Assembly: GCA_032717465.1 (NCBI GenBank)
Contig: CM064690.1
Coordinates: 7,764,643 to 7,828,642 of the forward strand
Direction: 5' to 3'
Source: Coenobita brevimanus
Taxonomy: Eukaryota; Arthropoda; Malacostraca; Decapoda; Coenobitidae
Length of the DNA stretch: 64,000 bases
Positions 11,196-23,209 of this stretch are shown one piece after another. Under the pieces are notes generated by a model. The model was not told where the DNA came from. It saw nothing but the letters and a program-made list of their open reading frames with translations, and ran no database searches. The number at the start of each line of letters is the position of its first letter. Positions within the stretch are counted from its first letter, which is position 1. The position numbers and the translations under genes were made by a program.

Positions 11196-11879
11196 GTGAG
11201 TATATGCTGTATTTTTAGTAAGTGCTTTTGGGCACCAGCGTTCTTTTTTTCCATCATATCTCCTCTGTTTTTCAGTGCGTGTCGCCAATTTGGGTTTTAT
11301 TTTTCTGGTATTTATGCTTCGGGATCATACCTTCCACTAACTTACTATATAGCTGGTTTGAGTTTATCTGTCAGAAGTGTGCCACTCCCATACTTTGAAA
11401 ACCAAATTGTGGTTGCAGGAAACTCGCTGAGCTTAAGTTACGTGGTAGAAAATTATGAGTCTGCTTGATTACTACCCTTATCAACCCTCATACTGTATAC
11501 GAATACACCACCTGAGCTGAAAGGGATTAGAGATTGTTGTCATTTTAAGAGAAGCAGCTATACCAACTGTAATGTCATTAATAAATGTATCATCCTCCCA
11601 AAGGATATCGTTAATATTGTACTGCAACAGAGGCTTTCCGTGCAGAAATGAGGTAACTCGTAGGTTGAATTTGAGTTCACATTTGCATCGAAATATTTTC
11701 TCCGTGCACAGTCTTTATGACAAAGGGCTTTGGAAGTGTCCTTAAAGTTAAAAACTATATAGAGAATCCAAGAAAAAATTCTTTACTGCAGTTCCTTGCA
11801 ACAATGAGGTAAGAGATCGCAGCTGCAGGTGGTCATTTATTTCAAATATTCATGAGCTTACCCGCCTAACATCACTTCC

Positions 11880-11883
<4 letters not shown>
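11196..11883. other. start of the 27-kb intron, no gene seen
   Basis: No coding or mobile sequence is recognised. Confidence 0.5.

Positions 11884-11960
<77 letters not shown>
11884..11960. repeat. compound (GT)n(GA)n microsatellite
   Basis: About 17 GT units pass directly into about 21 GA units. Confidence 0.97.
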
Positions 11961-11963
<3 letters not shown>

Positions 11964-12127
11964 CTGCGACTAGTAATGGCAGACAGTGAGCCAAGTGGCC
12001 ACCTGTCTTTTGCCGGAAGAAAACAGTGTTGTGCTGGTTTCAATCAAACATCTGACATTGTGGCTTTTACAAAATTGTCACTTGTTTCAAAACCAGGGTG
12101 TCTTGAAAGTGTAAGGTATGGCCGCAG

Positions 12128-12252
<125 letters not shown>

Positions 12253-12639
12253 TATATACCTTTCCTTATTTGGGGGGAATTTTAAATTATCATTGCTGGC
12301 AGAAATAAAGTTTCTTCATCCAGGAATTTCAGTTTATCAGATTTTTTACCTGAAAATATCTTTAAAACTGTTTCTCAGTTCCACTTTAAAGAACAGTTTA
12401 ATGTCCATTATATAAAAATGGAAGAATAATTCTAGGGCGCAGAAAACATAAAAAAAAAGTGAATATTTATGTTTCAACAGGTAAAATACTGAAATACAGT
12501 AAACACCAGCATGTCTCGGGTGTTATGTAAACTCTGTTTGGTAAAACTGTATGCAAGAGTCGTATACCCTGTAAAGTAGAATGTGGTACTAATGATAGCA
12601 CCGACTAAAGCATTCATTCATGGTACTACTAGCCAACCA

Positions 12640-13022
12640 CTAAGCCTAACCTAACCAAACCAAATCATCCTAGCTGACTAACCTAGACTACTTAAGGTGC
12701 TAACCTAACCAAATCTGATTTTGACCTGACTAACATAGACTGCCACTAGACCGAAATAACACAGACTGCCACTAGACCCAACTAACACAGACTACCACTC
12801 AACCTAACAATCACAGAGACCGCCACTAGACCTATCTAACACAGACTGCCACTAGACCTAACAAACACAGACTGCCACTAGACCTAACAAACACAGACTG
12901 CCACTAGACCAAACTAACTGACTGCCACTAGACCAGATTAACTGACTGCCACTAGACCAAACTAACTGACCGCCACTAGACCTAACACAGGCTACCATTA
13001 GACCTAAATCTGTCGCTAGACC
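12640..13022. repeat. minisatellite, GACTGCCACTAGACCTAAC-type units
   Basis: Around a dozen imperfect units of 20-27 bp (GACTGCCACTAGACC followed by TAACAAACACA, AAACTAACT or similar) occupy 12725-13022. The preceding 80 bases contain CTAACCTAACC motifs close to the CCTAA telomere pentamer, so the array may have grown from such a seed. Confidence 0.85.
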
Positions 13023-13243
13023 TAACTGTATAATATTCGGACCTGCCCTGACTTACTGTAACTTTGCCTGCGAACAAAACACAGGGAACTTGTAGATTAC
13101 CTGAAGTAATAAGGAATGAACCTTAAACTGGCTACTGGGCACACAATGTTATTACAGCAATATGACCCAATGAACATATTGTAGACGTACAGTGGAAAGA
13201 AAATAAAATCAGATTAGGCGCTTGAAAAGATAATTGGTACTAC

Positions 13244-14282
13244 TGTCACGGGGTTTTTAAATATAAATGCTAATATTATTTAAATGATAATAATGTTCAA
13301 TAATATTGAAGAGCAGGGACAATGACTGTCTTGCTAAATCAAGCAACGATTACTTTACACTGGCTTGCTTCGCACGATTCTCTAAGAACGAGAATTTATA
13401 AACTTTCTCAACAGTACACAGCAGAGACTAATTACTCAATTGCTGTTTATTAGTACTGTTAGCCTCCGGAGAAAGTTATTTCATCCCTGAAAATAAATAA
13501 CTAATACTAATAATAGTATCAGGTTCTTGCTGATGCTTAACTCCTAGGAAGCACAACGGATTTTAAGCTTAATACACAAGACGGGCCCAAGTACCAGTTA
13601 TGAATGGCAAACGTTTACGCAAGCTAGGAGCTATAAGAGAAATAAGCTTAATTGCGGAGAAATGAAACACGAGTTTACATTACATTAAGCTCAAGAAAAA
13701 GAACTGTTAAATTTATTGATTACAAAATAAATTTAACGTTACATTTCAAAATCAAATTAATGAGATCGCACTCACTCACTCACTCAAAAGCTAAATTCTT
13801 ACGCCTAGGAAAAACACCTTAACTAAACTCTTAAACCTAGGAAAATACAAAAAGGAAATACTGGTCAATGAATGTGGTGTATCACCCAAAGAAGGGTGGG
13901 AGCGTGGAGAACTGTAGTCTAGTGGAGTCTGGGTGCTAGCTGACCTCTCACACTGCTGGAGCACAGTACCTCTCTCCGTCACAACAGACACTGGACTGAA
14001 TTCAAATACGATGTATGGGTAGGACGCACAAGCCATTGGAAGAAGGCGTGGCTAACGGTTGAGGCAAGCAGGGGCAAACAATAAAGAAACAATAGTATCG
14101 CTCAGTAGAGCACTTAGTGACGTGCTTTAGACCGGTCACCTTTGAAACAGTGACGAATGTTTTGAAAAGTATACCACTGAAATGGAGAGAGAACCGGTTA
14201 ACTGAGCAATACACAGTGAGTTTTCCACTAATAGCTCGTGGTTTCTCACAAAAGGAAAATGTCGCGAATTTGATTCGTGACA
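13244..14282 (-). repeat. 3' LTR (relative to the element)
   Basis: 1039 bp, matching 18631-19669 along the whole length with scattered substitutions. Begins TGTCACGGGG and ends CGTGACA. An 81-codon open frame (13791-14036) is present in both LTRs and is not considered a gene. Confidence 0.95.
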
Positions 14283-14328
14283 TTACGCCCCTACAAAATG
14301 AATTTTTTCCTTATGGGAAAAAATTTGT

Positions 14329-14331
<3 letters not shown>

Positions 14332-14361
<30 letters not shown>
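14332..14361. repeat. (TA)n microsatellite inside the LTR element
   Basis: About 15 TA units close to the inner edge of the 3' LTR. Confidence 0.95.
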
Positions 14362-14364
<3 letters not shown>

Positions 14365-14965
14365 GTACACATCCTAACTCAATCACACAAGATTCACACT
14401 GTGGTGTGTGTGCTATCCTGCTACAGAAGAAAATCACTATCACCAGTGAGTGTAAAAACCTCGTATTTACGTTAATAGAGGCAAGCTTGAGGGAAAAAAC
14501 TCCATGACGATGGTGAAAATCCTGTACTCAGGTCAAACTGAGCAAAAAGTCACTACATTTACACTGACAACTAATTGTTGTGTAGCATGATGTATGTAAT
14601 ACATGGTGTAGGTGTAACAGTTGTGGTGTAACTGTACCTACATGTAAAATGACACAGTAAATATTAATAATATGGCGACGATGAAGGCAGAAGAGAAGAG
14701 GCGGCAGCGTGCGGCAGACGATCAGCTGGCCCGCACAGCAAAACTGCTACACCCATTGCTGTACCTGCAAAATCAATTAAGGTTGAGCATCAAAAGTGTC
14801 AATGAGACAAAAACTCTTATTAAGTTACAATTACTCTCTCTGCCTAGCAATCAGTACATGCTACGAAAAGTACGCTCTGGCTGAAAAATACGAGTGACAG
14901 CCTAAGCTTCATACATTCGAGGTCGCCATTAATTACAGCACACGATTATTGTCGGCAAGTTGATA

Positions 14966-15137
14966 ATCCTTGTGCAAACTCGGGCTTCCGTGGTCTCGAA
15001 CTGCACACGGGTCCTCAACCTGTGCCTTAACCTACAGTACTTATATTAATATCGGGGAGCTGAGAATCCTTGTGCAAAGTTGGGCTTCCATAGCCTCGAG
15101 TCGCCTCTGCGGAGTTCTCTCTCGAACTTCCCCCTTA
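14966..15137. repeat. two tandem copies of an about 85-95 bp unit
   Basis: GAATCCTTGTGCAAACTCGG...TTCCGTGGTCTCGA is repeated as GAATCCTTGTGCAAAGTTGG...TTCCATAGCCTCGA. Each unit ends in a CCTTAACC motif; the second TTAA is the one used by the MITE at 15139. Confidence 0.75.
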
Positions 15138-15138
15138 A

Positions 15139-15898
15139 CCCGCGCCGTCCCGAGGACGTACTTCCACGTCCTCACGTTTTGTCACAGCCAGTCCCGAGGA
15201 CGTACTTCAACGTCCTGCATTTGCAAGGTTCATAATTTCCACAATTTTCAATTTTCGCGAGTCATTTTTGGTACGTATACACGGGACACCTTCCTCAACA
15301 AGATACCAGGCAGAGACAATGCCTTACCCAGCATGACCTCCTCCCCCCCCTGCATGCCCTTTTCTCAGCAATTCACCTGTTATCAGTGACCTGGCCAGTA
15401 TAGCCATGTCATGCCACGGTACGAAATTCAGGGCCAGAGTGATTCCTCAATCAATGACAATGTGGAGGACAAACTTTACATAGCATTAGAGGAAGAAACA
15501 GTTAGAAATGATGATCAGGTAATGTGGCAAAAAAAGGTCAGGTATTAGTGAGTGAAACAATGCTTATAATGCCTCTATTACTGCTTGAAAACCAATATAC
15601 TCTTGTACTACATATAAATTCGTAACAGTAAATAAATAAATACCGTTTATGAGTGGTGTGAAATAGTTATCCTCCCATAGAACTCGTTTTCTTTGGTACC
15701 AGCCTGATAGAAAACCCAGTAAGGTAAGGAGGCTCTCCTACCTGTAATGAGTATTTTAAACCTCAGGTGAGCGATTTCTCTATGAATTTTCGATGTTTCT
15801 CACCAAAAGCGAAAGTTTTAGCAAAAAAAAAAAAGGGTCGAAAAATGGTCGGGATTGGGGGGTACCAGTGGTCAAAAAGTGGTCGGGACGGGGCGGGT
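15139..15898. mobile_element. piggyBac-type MITE in TTAA, 760 bp
   Basis: The insert is flanked by TTAA at 15135-15138 and 15899-15902. Its ends are inverted repeats: CCCGCGCCGTCCCGA on the left and, reverse-complemented, CCCGCCCCGTCCCGA on the right (14 of 15 match). A subterminal repeat (GTCCCGAGGACGTACTTC, with ACGTCC after it) occurs twice near the left end. TTAA duplication with CCC termini is the piggyBac hallmark. No transposase is visible. It sits inside the LTR retrotransposon, where the integrase coding sequence stops being readable. Confidence 0.85.
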
Positions 15899-15902
15899 TA
15901 AC

Positions 15903-16433
15903 CTACGGTACATAATATGTATGTACAGGCCCTGGACATAATGTGTCCTGTGGGGCCAATGGGCGAGACATCAGGTCTGCACCCACTTCACCACTACCCT
16001 GTCTCTCAACTGACTCAGAGATTACAGGTGTGGTTACAAACGGCACAGGAAGGACATGTCCTTGATTAGTGGTGTTACTTTGACACACACTGCAGGAACG
16101 GACAAAATTATCTATGTCTCATCCCATCCCTGGCCAGAAAAAGTCAGCTCGGATACGGCCCTGGGTCTTCCTTTTGCCCATGTGACCTCCTGAGGCTGAA
16201 CAATGACCCCATTGTAACACTGCTAGGCGGTACTTGGCAGGAACGACAAACTGCAGTCGAACCTCGCCCTCGGGTGTTCGTGCCTCACAGTAGAGCCGTC
16301 CTTGTTTGCGAAGGAACTTGGCTCAACCTCCCCGTGAATACTTAATCACTCGACCCTTTTGTTTGTTCCGCATGGCAGCGAGTGTCGGGTCAGAATGTTG
16401 TTCTTGTACAACAAGTTGGCTACACATCAGATC
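15903..16433 (-). pseudogene. integrase N-terminal zinc finger of the LTR element
   Basis: Minus-strand translation shows a pre-integrase segment (LVVQEQHSDPTLAAMRNKQK), then LYCEARTPEGEVRLQFVVP. An HHCC zinc finger follows (H in WGHCSASGGHMG, then DFFWPGM, then SCSVCQ). The next block, containing GADLM, looks like the start of the catalytic core with the first Asp. The frame is then lost at the MITE. One stop interrupts the segment near 16320 and another follows DFFWPGM. This zinc finger abuts the protease with no reverse transcriptase between them. Confidence 0.85.
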
Positions 16434-16886
16434 TTACAGCGATTCAATGATCACTGGGGTGACACAGTCTGGAGCCTCAGCCATGGCTCGTGTTACCGCA
16501 GCCGAAGTCTGAGTAGCGTCATGTTCGGTGCAACTATCCTTGACACTGGAAATGTTGCCAATTATAAGGTCAAATAAGGGTTCTGGCATGACAACTGCGA
16601 GTGTCATACCAGTATAAAATGGAGATGCCACCTGGATACATGCCTCAGGGAACAATCTCACTGATCCATCAATAAGGTTTGCATGGATCTGCCGACCTGT
16701 ATACTGCTCAGGCCGAACTAGACTCTGCTTGACAGAGCAACCTGAGGAACCATTATCTCTTAGGACCTTCACAGGAATGCCTCCCACAAACCCTGGCTGA
16801 ACAAGGAAGGTACTGTCACCTGCGAGAGGGCCTGTGGAGGAAGCAGCTAGCCACTCATGAGGCTGCTGAATTGATGCAGCAAACAT
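16434..16886 (-). pseudogene. retropepsin-like protease of the LTR element
   Basis: A 150-codon minus-strand frame with the aspartic protease pattern: VKVLRDNGSSGCSV (normally D-T/S-G; here DNG, so the catalytic triad looks altered), a flap-like middle, and PLFDLIIGN at the C-terminal side, a typical retropepsin ending (D-L-I-I-G). It lies in a different frame from gag (17035-18216) and about 150 bases after it. It would cleave the polyprotein, but the DNG motif suggests an inactive copy. Confidence 0.8.
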
Positions 16887-17034
16887 TGTGCCTTGTGAAT
16901 TTATATACTTGAGGGTTTGTACTCACTGCCTGGGAAGATGGAACATTGGCCATCTGTGGAGGGGGGTTCACCTTCACTATGGGACTAGTGAACTGTGAGG
17001 GAGTACCCATACTGGTAGGGACGTGACCACCGTG

Positions 17035-18216
17035 CTACTGCTGAGGAATGAAGGCTGTGTTCGCTTCCTCCCTCTTTTGAGCTGGTGGTGAAAAAGTTTG
17101 TCCCGACGGTCTGTTGCGTGGCTGATACTGCTGCTGGTTAGGGTACTTGTTGTACCTCTTCAACTCAGGTTTCTGAGTGTTTTGCCCCTGGTCCTTCCAC
17201 TGCGGTTTTGGACCTTGGCCATTACTCTGAGAATGGCCTTGGTGCTGGGGTTCAGTCTGAGACGGCTTCCCAGACTTATCAGCTTTTCTGTTCCAGGTGT
17301 TTTGCTTACGAGTTTGGTACTCATATGCAGTAAAGTATGCATCAGCCTTCTCTGCCATTTGGCTGGCATCTTTCACCTGGCAGATCTTAAGCTGTGCTAT
17401 GAGCTCAGCAGGCCATGACCTCTCCAGCTGTGTACGCAGCATAAGGTCAATTATCCCCTCACGTGTGGAAGGAGTTTCATCTTTCTCCATCCACTCATTT
17501 AAGTAAGCAGTGAGACGGTCGAGGAACTGAACAGCTGTCTCCTTGTCTTGGAAACGAGTTCGCATGAACTGAACTTCGGCGTTGTCTACTGTGAGACCAT
17601 ACGCCTTAATGAGTGCAGCTTTCATCATCTCATATGTGAGATTGTCTCCACGAATTCTGTGGAGAATATCGAGGGCAGGGCCCTCAAATAAACTAAGTAA
17701 TTGGAGCCGCCTAGCTGCCTCATCCAGTTGATACATGTCTGCCATGTCCTCAAAACGAGCTATGTACGGCTCGATTCATTCGCCTTCTTTGTATGAAGGA
17801 AGCTTGATGTGTGGGGTCGCCAGGACATGTGCAGGAAGAGCGCTCGTGGAGCTTGAACCAACTGCACCAGATGTGTCTGAAGCCAAGGAATCTCACTTGA
17901 GCTTCAGCATTTCATATTCGTGTTTTTCGCGTGCTTCTCACTCGGCACGTTCGTGTTCTCGTTCTCTCTCTCGTTCCTCACGCTGTTCTTGCTCGTGTTC
18001 TAAGTCGAGTTCGCGCTGTTTTCGCTCGTGTTCGCGCTCCTTTTCGCGTTCCTTACGTTGTTCTCGCTCGTATTCGCACTGAATCTTACGCTCTTCACGG
18101 GCATCATTCTCGCGCTGCTGGTCCATATTATGCCGTGAGAGTATGTACTCTTTAATTTCAGTTGGGTCTGTAAGACCTATATCTTTGGCTTCCTGTAAAA
18201 ATATAGTGGTAGCCAT
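17035..18216 (-). pseudogene. gag polyprotein of the LTR element, with in-frame stops
   Basis: Two minus-strand frames in the same phase (18216-17938 and 17745-17035) join into one gag interrupted by a few stop codons between 17937 and 17746. The N-terminus (MATTIFLQEAKDIGLTDPTE) is followed by a highly charged coiled coil rich in Arg-Glu. The second half has a capsid-like region (LLSLFEGPALDILHRI, then YGLTVDNAEVQFMRTRFQDK and MLRTQLERSWP) and ends in a Gln/Pro/Lys-rich basic tail without a CCHC knuckle. The capsid-like part resembles Ty3/gypsy gag of arthropods. Confidence 0.85.
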
Positions 18217-18630
18217 GTCGCTAATTTACTGAGCAAGCCGAAACTGAGTACTGATTGCTTCGCAAACGAATGCTAATAACACAAGTAAGGAATACAGACA
18301 CAAGCTAGTGGTGACCAGTCTTATCTAGTTAACTGGCAAAAATAAAGCAAAATTGCAAATGACTGAGAAGACTCAATAATTAACGCAATGGGTACAGCGG
18401 CTACCCAGGAGCGAATAAAATCATCTGGAGTTACCAAAAATAAAGTACTAAATAGAGTTAAGTACTCTATGGATTAATAAAGCAAAAATTCACTTGCTAA
18501 ATTAACGGTAAACACCAGTAAACTTGTGCCTATAAACTTTAATGATAAATACCTAAATATGAACGAGTGAGTATTATCCCATGAATAGCTTTAGAGCTAG
18601 GAGTTAATATCCTGGAATGAGGTCGCCAAT

Positions 18631-19669
18631 TGTCACGGGGTTTTTAGATATAAATGCTAATATTATTTAAATGATAATAATGTTCAATAATATTGAAGAG
18701 CAGGGACAATGATTGTCTTGCTAAATCAAGCAACGATTACTTTACACTGGCTTGCTTCGCACGATTCTCTAAGAACGAGAATTTATAAACTTTCTCAACA
18801 GTACACAGCAGAGACTAATTACTCAATTGCTGTTTATTAGTACTGTTAGCCTCTGGAGAAAGTTACTTCACCCCTGACAATAAATAACTAATACTAATAA
18901 TAGTATCAGGTTCTTGCTGATGCTTAACTCCTAGGAGGCACAACGGATTTTAAGCTTAATACACAACACTGGCCCAAGTACCAATTATGAATTGCAAACG
19001 TTTACGCAAGCTAGGAGCTATAAGAGAAATAAGCTTAATTGCGGAGAAATGAAACACGAGTTTACATTACATTAAGCTCAAGAAAAAGAACTGTTAAATT
19101 TATTGATTACAAAATAAATTTAACGTTACATTTCAAAATCAAATTAATGAGATCGCACTCACTCACACACTCAAAAGCTAAATTCTTACGCCTAGGAAAA
19201 ACACCTTAACTAAACTCTTAAACCTAGGAAAATACAAAAAGGAAATACTGGTCAATGAATGTGGTGTATCACCCAAAGAAGGGTGGGAGCGTGGAGAACT
19301 GTAGTCTAGTGGAGTCTGGGTGCTAGCTGACCTCTCACACTGCTGGAGCACAGTACCTCTCTCTGTCACAACAGACACTGGACTGAATTCAAATACGATG
19401 TATGGGTAGGATGCACAAGCCACCGGAAGAAGGCGTGGCTAACGGTTGAGGCAAGCAGGGGCGAACAATAAAGAAACAATAGTATCGCTCAGTAGAGCAC
19501 TTAGTGACGTGCATTAGATCGGTCACTTTTGAAACAGTGACGAATGTTTTGAAAAGTATACCACCGAAATGGAGAGAGAACCGGTTAACTGAGCGATACA
19601 CAGTGAGTTTTCCACTAATAGCTCGTGGTTTCTCACAAAAGGGAAATGTCGCGAATTTGATTCGTGACG
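18631..19669 (-). repeat. 5' LTR (relative to the element)
   Basis: 1039 bp, paired with 13244-14282. On the minus strand it is immediately upstream of the primer-site-like TGGCGACC and the gag start. The flanking ACTAC duplication is at 19670-19674. Confidence 0.95.
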
Positions 19670-19674
19670 ACTAC

Positions 19675-21659
19675 AGTATCTGCACGATTCATAAGCGTTA
19701 TTGCATAACTCGGGGATTTCTTCCTAATTTATATTGTACTGAATTCTAGAGTGCTAATGTACTTATCATCTGATAATACATCATTTTCACCGACTTAAAC
19801 CTTGACAATAAGAGAAAAAGATGGCTGCATAAAGAAACTTGATTTCTACCAGCAATGATAGAATAAATATTACCATAAAATGGCGAAAAGGTATATATTA
19901 AGAAATAGTTTGCAGCCAAACCTGACACATTGCAGAGAACCTACTTCGTAGACTCTCTTTGAGGCTAACCTTAACTCTACGAATTTTGACACCGCTAAAG
20001 TAAAAGAAGATTGATCAATGAATTCATTCGGACAGTTATATTGTTTTCCTTCATCCCAGAAGAAAAAGAAACATGAGATGATCTTGTAAAAGCCACAGTG
20101 TCGGATGTTTGTGCAAAACAGTACTGGAATTGTCATGCTTATACGCAGCATTGTGATATAGCCATGAATATTTAATAATTATCATAATTTTTGAAAGTTT
20201 TTCTTTCTTGTCATTTGATGTACAAGAGGAATTAATGGCTCGGACAGTAACATGACTGGTGCGCCGGAAAAAAGTGCTTAGCGACTTTTATTACTACTGT
20301 TTTAACTTTGCACTATCCTTTGAATTGTATATATTGGACCTCAAAATCTTGATCAATAGTCTTCCATTTTCATGAATCGCACATCGTCTGCACCGAAAGC
20401 TAGTGAGAAAAAGTGACCTGTGTTTTATTCTACCCAGTGACGGTCGTCAGTAAATTGTAGAAACAAATGTCATGTGGCGGTGTTTGGTAAACATTGAATT
20501 TAAGAAAATGGAAGCAATGACAAGCTTTGGTAAAGCAGCACTATTACTCAGTAGGCTAGTACGATACGAATGCAGATATGATAGCCAGCTCCACTGAGCT
20601 CATTAGCAGTGTAACGCATTGCTTGTAAGGGATTACCTGATGGAAGACCAGTTTATACATATGCAAAATAATCAGTCAACAGTATTCATTCATGTGTGTG
20701 ATACTTTTTTAGTAAACGGGTATTTTGGTGACTCCTTGAGTTTACCCAGACACACAGAATATTCACCATTATTACGGTATTTTTTCGGGCCTAGGACCGA
20801 GTTAGGCTTGCCAGCTAGGTAACAGACGACACCCTGAAAATCCTTGTTTCTATAATTATGTCTGGGTACGTTTATGGGATTAGACTATTCAAGTCAATAA
20901 AATACTGATAAAAACTATCACACACATGCATGCTTTTGACTGGCTGTTTTATGTATGCGTAAAATTGTGTTCCATCCGGTAGTCCCTTACACACAATCAA
21001 TTCGTTACATTACTAATGAAATCAGTGGAGGTGACTTTCATATCTACATTCGTATCATATTTCTGAGCATTTTTTTTTTTTTTTATTGAACCTTGGTTTT
21101 CGGAAATTTAAAACTGCCAAATACCTCCATGTGGCATTTGTTTCCACACTTTATGTGCGGCCGTCACCAATGTAGGATTAAGCCTAACTCACTGTTCACA
21201 ACTTCAGTTTAGAAGGTCAATGTTTGTTTGATTCATATGTTGCATATATCGATTTAAACAATGAGGGAAAGAGAAGACAAAATTACATGTTAGCCTACAG
21301 CGTATGCTGCTTATTAAGCTTGATAACAATACTTCCTTCACTCCGGTGGCATCTTTTTTTTTGTTTGTTTGTTTTTTGTTATCCCGACCATTTTCTTCAC
21401 CTCTTTGGAAACTGAACTGGATGATACAGCCTTCGTCATTTTAACTCCCTTCAATATTAGGGCGTTCTAAATAGAGCAAAATCATCTGGTCTTAGCAAGA
21501 ATAAAACTATAGGTATATCATCGGACCGAAAGGGTTAGACTCCTGACATCACTTTCCCATTCAGATGCTCACATGTTACATGGGGCGTGATTTATTTTAC
21601 CATCTCTTCCATATACTGAAGGAAGGAATGTACATGATAGGATCATCAAATACTAAAAC
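19675..21659. other. intron, no gene seen
   Basis: AT-rich. Near 20770-20830 there is a block (CGGGCCTAGGACCGAGTTAG, then GCTAGGTAACAGA) repeated at 23235-23280, so both belong to some dispersed repeat. A T-run is at 21069-21085. Confidence 0.5.
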
Positions 21660-21965
21660 TAGAATGGCACTTAGTAGAGTGCATACCTCTGCCATCGACA
21701 TCCATGCAATATTCACTGAACAATTTACGAAAAAGTCGAAAAACGCACTGTCTCGCAGTGTACAGTAAAAGAAAGTAAAAAAAAAAAAATGCTAGATCTG
21801 CACAAAAATTTAATGGAGTCTATTCTGGGCCCAGGCTCATTCTTCAACCGAGTTTCGTGGAAATCCGTCCTGTAGTTTTTGTGTAATCTTGCTCACAAAC
21901 CAACCAACCAACAAACAAACGAACGGACAGGGGTGAAAACATAACCTCCTTGGAGGAGGTAATAA
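21660..21965. mobile_element. dispersed element with ACCTCC/GGAGGT ends, copy 1
   Basis: The segment begins near GCATACCTCTGCCATCGACA and ends CATAACCTCCTTGGAGGAGGT. In between are TTTCGTGGAAATCCGTCCTG and a run of ACAAACCAACCAACC. The same outline is present at 41255-41690. The ends are inverted (ACCTCYGCC / GGHGGAGGT). I recall this sequence type as widespread in animal genomes but cannot assign a family; a MITE or the end of a DNA transposon is likeliest. Confidence 0.65.
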
Positions 21966-22357
21966 TGACACTAGAGACTTGTACAACTTTTTTATGTATT
22001 ACTCAGTAATATCCTCTTGTACGTCAAATGATGCAGACTTCGATATTAAAACGATATCCATACATTTTTCTTCAATTAAAAAAAAAAAAATTGTTTTATA
22101 AACCTGAACGTGAAAACTTTTTGTTGAGCTGCCTAAGATGTGCAATGTATTATACAATTAAAACAGCCAAACCATGTAATTACTTCATTAATATAAATAA
22201 AAGGGTACTGGCAACGTTACAGCAGTCATAGGAGTCGCTAGGCATTTTCTTTCTGAGCACACATGTTACTGCGCAAGCCATTAATTCCCCTTGCACATCG
22301 GCTGATTGAAAATAAAGCTTTCTAAATTCAAAACAAATATTGAATATAAACAGCTAT

Positions 22358-22364
<7 letters not shown>

Positions 22365-22445
<81 letters not shown>
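22365..22445. repeat. (TA)n microsatellite
   Basis: About 40 TA units. Confidence 0.98.
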
Positions 22446-22449
<4 letters not shown>

Positions 22450-23146
22450 TATAAGGAAGGGTGCGACTTTGAATTTTTTGAAGTTAAAAAGATAAGACAT
22501 GGATAATAAAGGTTAATTATCAGTTCCTGAATTAATTCACTAACATCTGAAATCGAGTTATCGAATTTAACCCATTTAATTCTGTATAGATCATATTCTC
22601 AAATATTAACAGAGACGGTCGGAACAAGCCTTGCCTTAGTACTGAGGGATTAGCGAATACTCGTATGCACTGGTAAACAGACATGGGCTGTTCTATTCAG
22701 GATTGTCCCTTCAATTCGCAAGTGCAAGTCTCAGAGATCCGTGAAATGCTTAACTTTACAAAATGTTGCATTTCAGATAATACAGGGACTGTCAGTACAA
22801 AGACTGAAAATGATTGATGCTAATTATGAATAATAACCAGGCCTTTATGTACCGTATGTAAGAGATTGGCTACAATGTCCAACAAGCCAATTAGAATTTA
22901 TGCAATGCGAAGTGGTCAAGTGATGACACTGAGTAGCTAGTCTTGATTAAATATCTCAAAATTATACGATGAAGATCATTCCTATTTGTTATAATTTTTC
23001 TAAGTCATATTTTAGTTATTTCAGTGGTATATCATTTCTATATATCACAGTTCGACCCAGGAGTAAAAATGATCGACTAGTACAAACATGGTAACCAGCA
23101 ATGAACTTGTGTAGGACCATCTCAGGGATGACTCAACGCTCTGAAA

Positions 23147-23151
<5 letters not shown>

Positions 23152-23207
<56 letters not shown>
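23152..23207. repeat. (CT)n microsatellite
   Basis: About 27 CT units, first few interrupted by TGT. Confidence 0.97.

Positions 23208-23209
<2 letters not shown>

Larger units (their letters stand above)
13239..19674 (-). mobile_element. Ty3/gypsy-type LTR retrotransposon, internally deleted, with target duplication
   Basis: Two direct 1039-bp LTRs (13244-14282 and 18631-19669) flank an internal region coding on the minus strand. The host duplication ACTAC is perfect at 13239-13243 and 19670-19674. LTR ends are TGTCACG...CGTGACA, with the outer right end mutated to CGTGACG. On the minus strand the 5' LTR is followed after two bases by TGGCGACC, a plausible tRNA primer site. The order is gag, protease, integrase zinc finger; the rest of pol is missing and the 1.6 kb before the 3' LTR contains a TTAA-flanked MITE and a short tandem repeat. 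I counted roughly 25 differences between the LTRs, so the insertion is not brand new. Gag carries in-frame stops; the copy is inactive. Confidence 0.93.

Noticed and set aside
13791..14036. 81-codon minus-strand ORF, duplicated at 19178-19423
   Set aside because: It lies entirely within the two LTRs and has no domain; duplication is explained by LTR identity.
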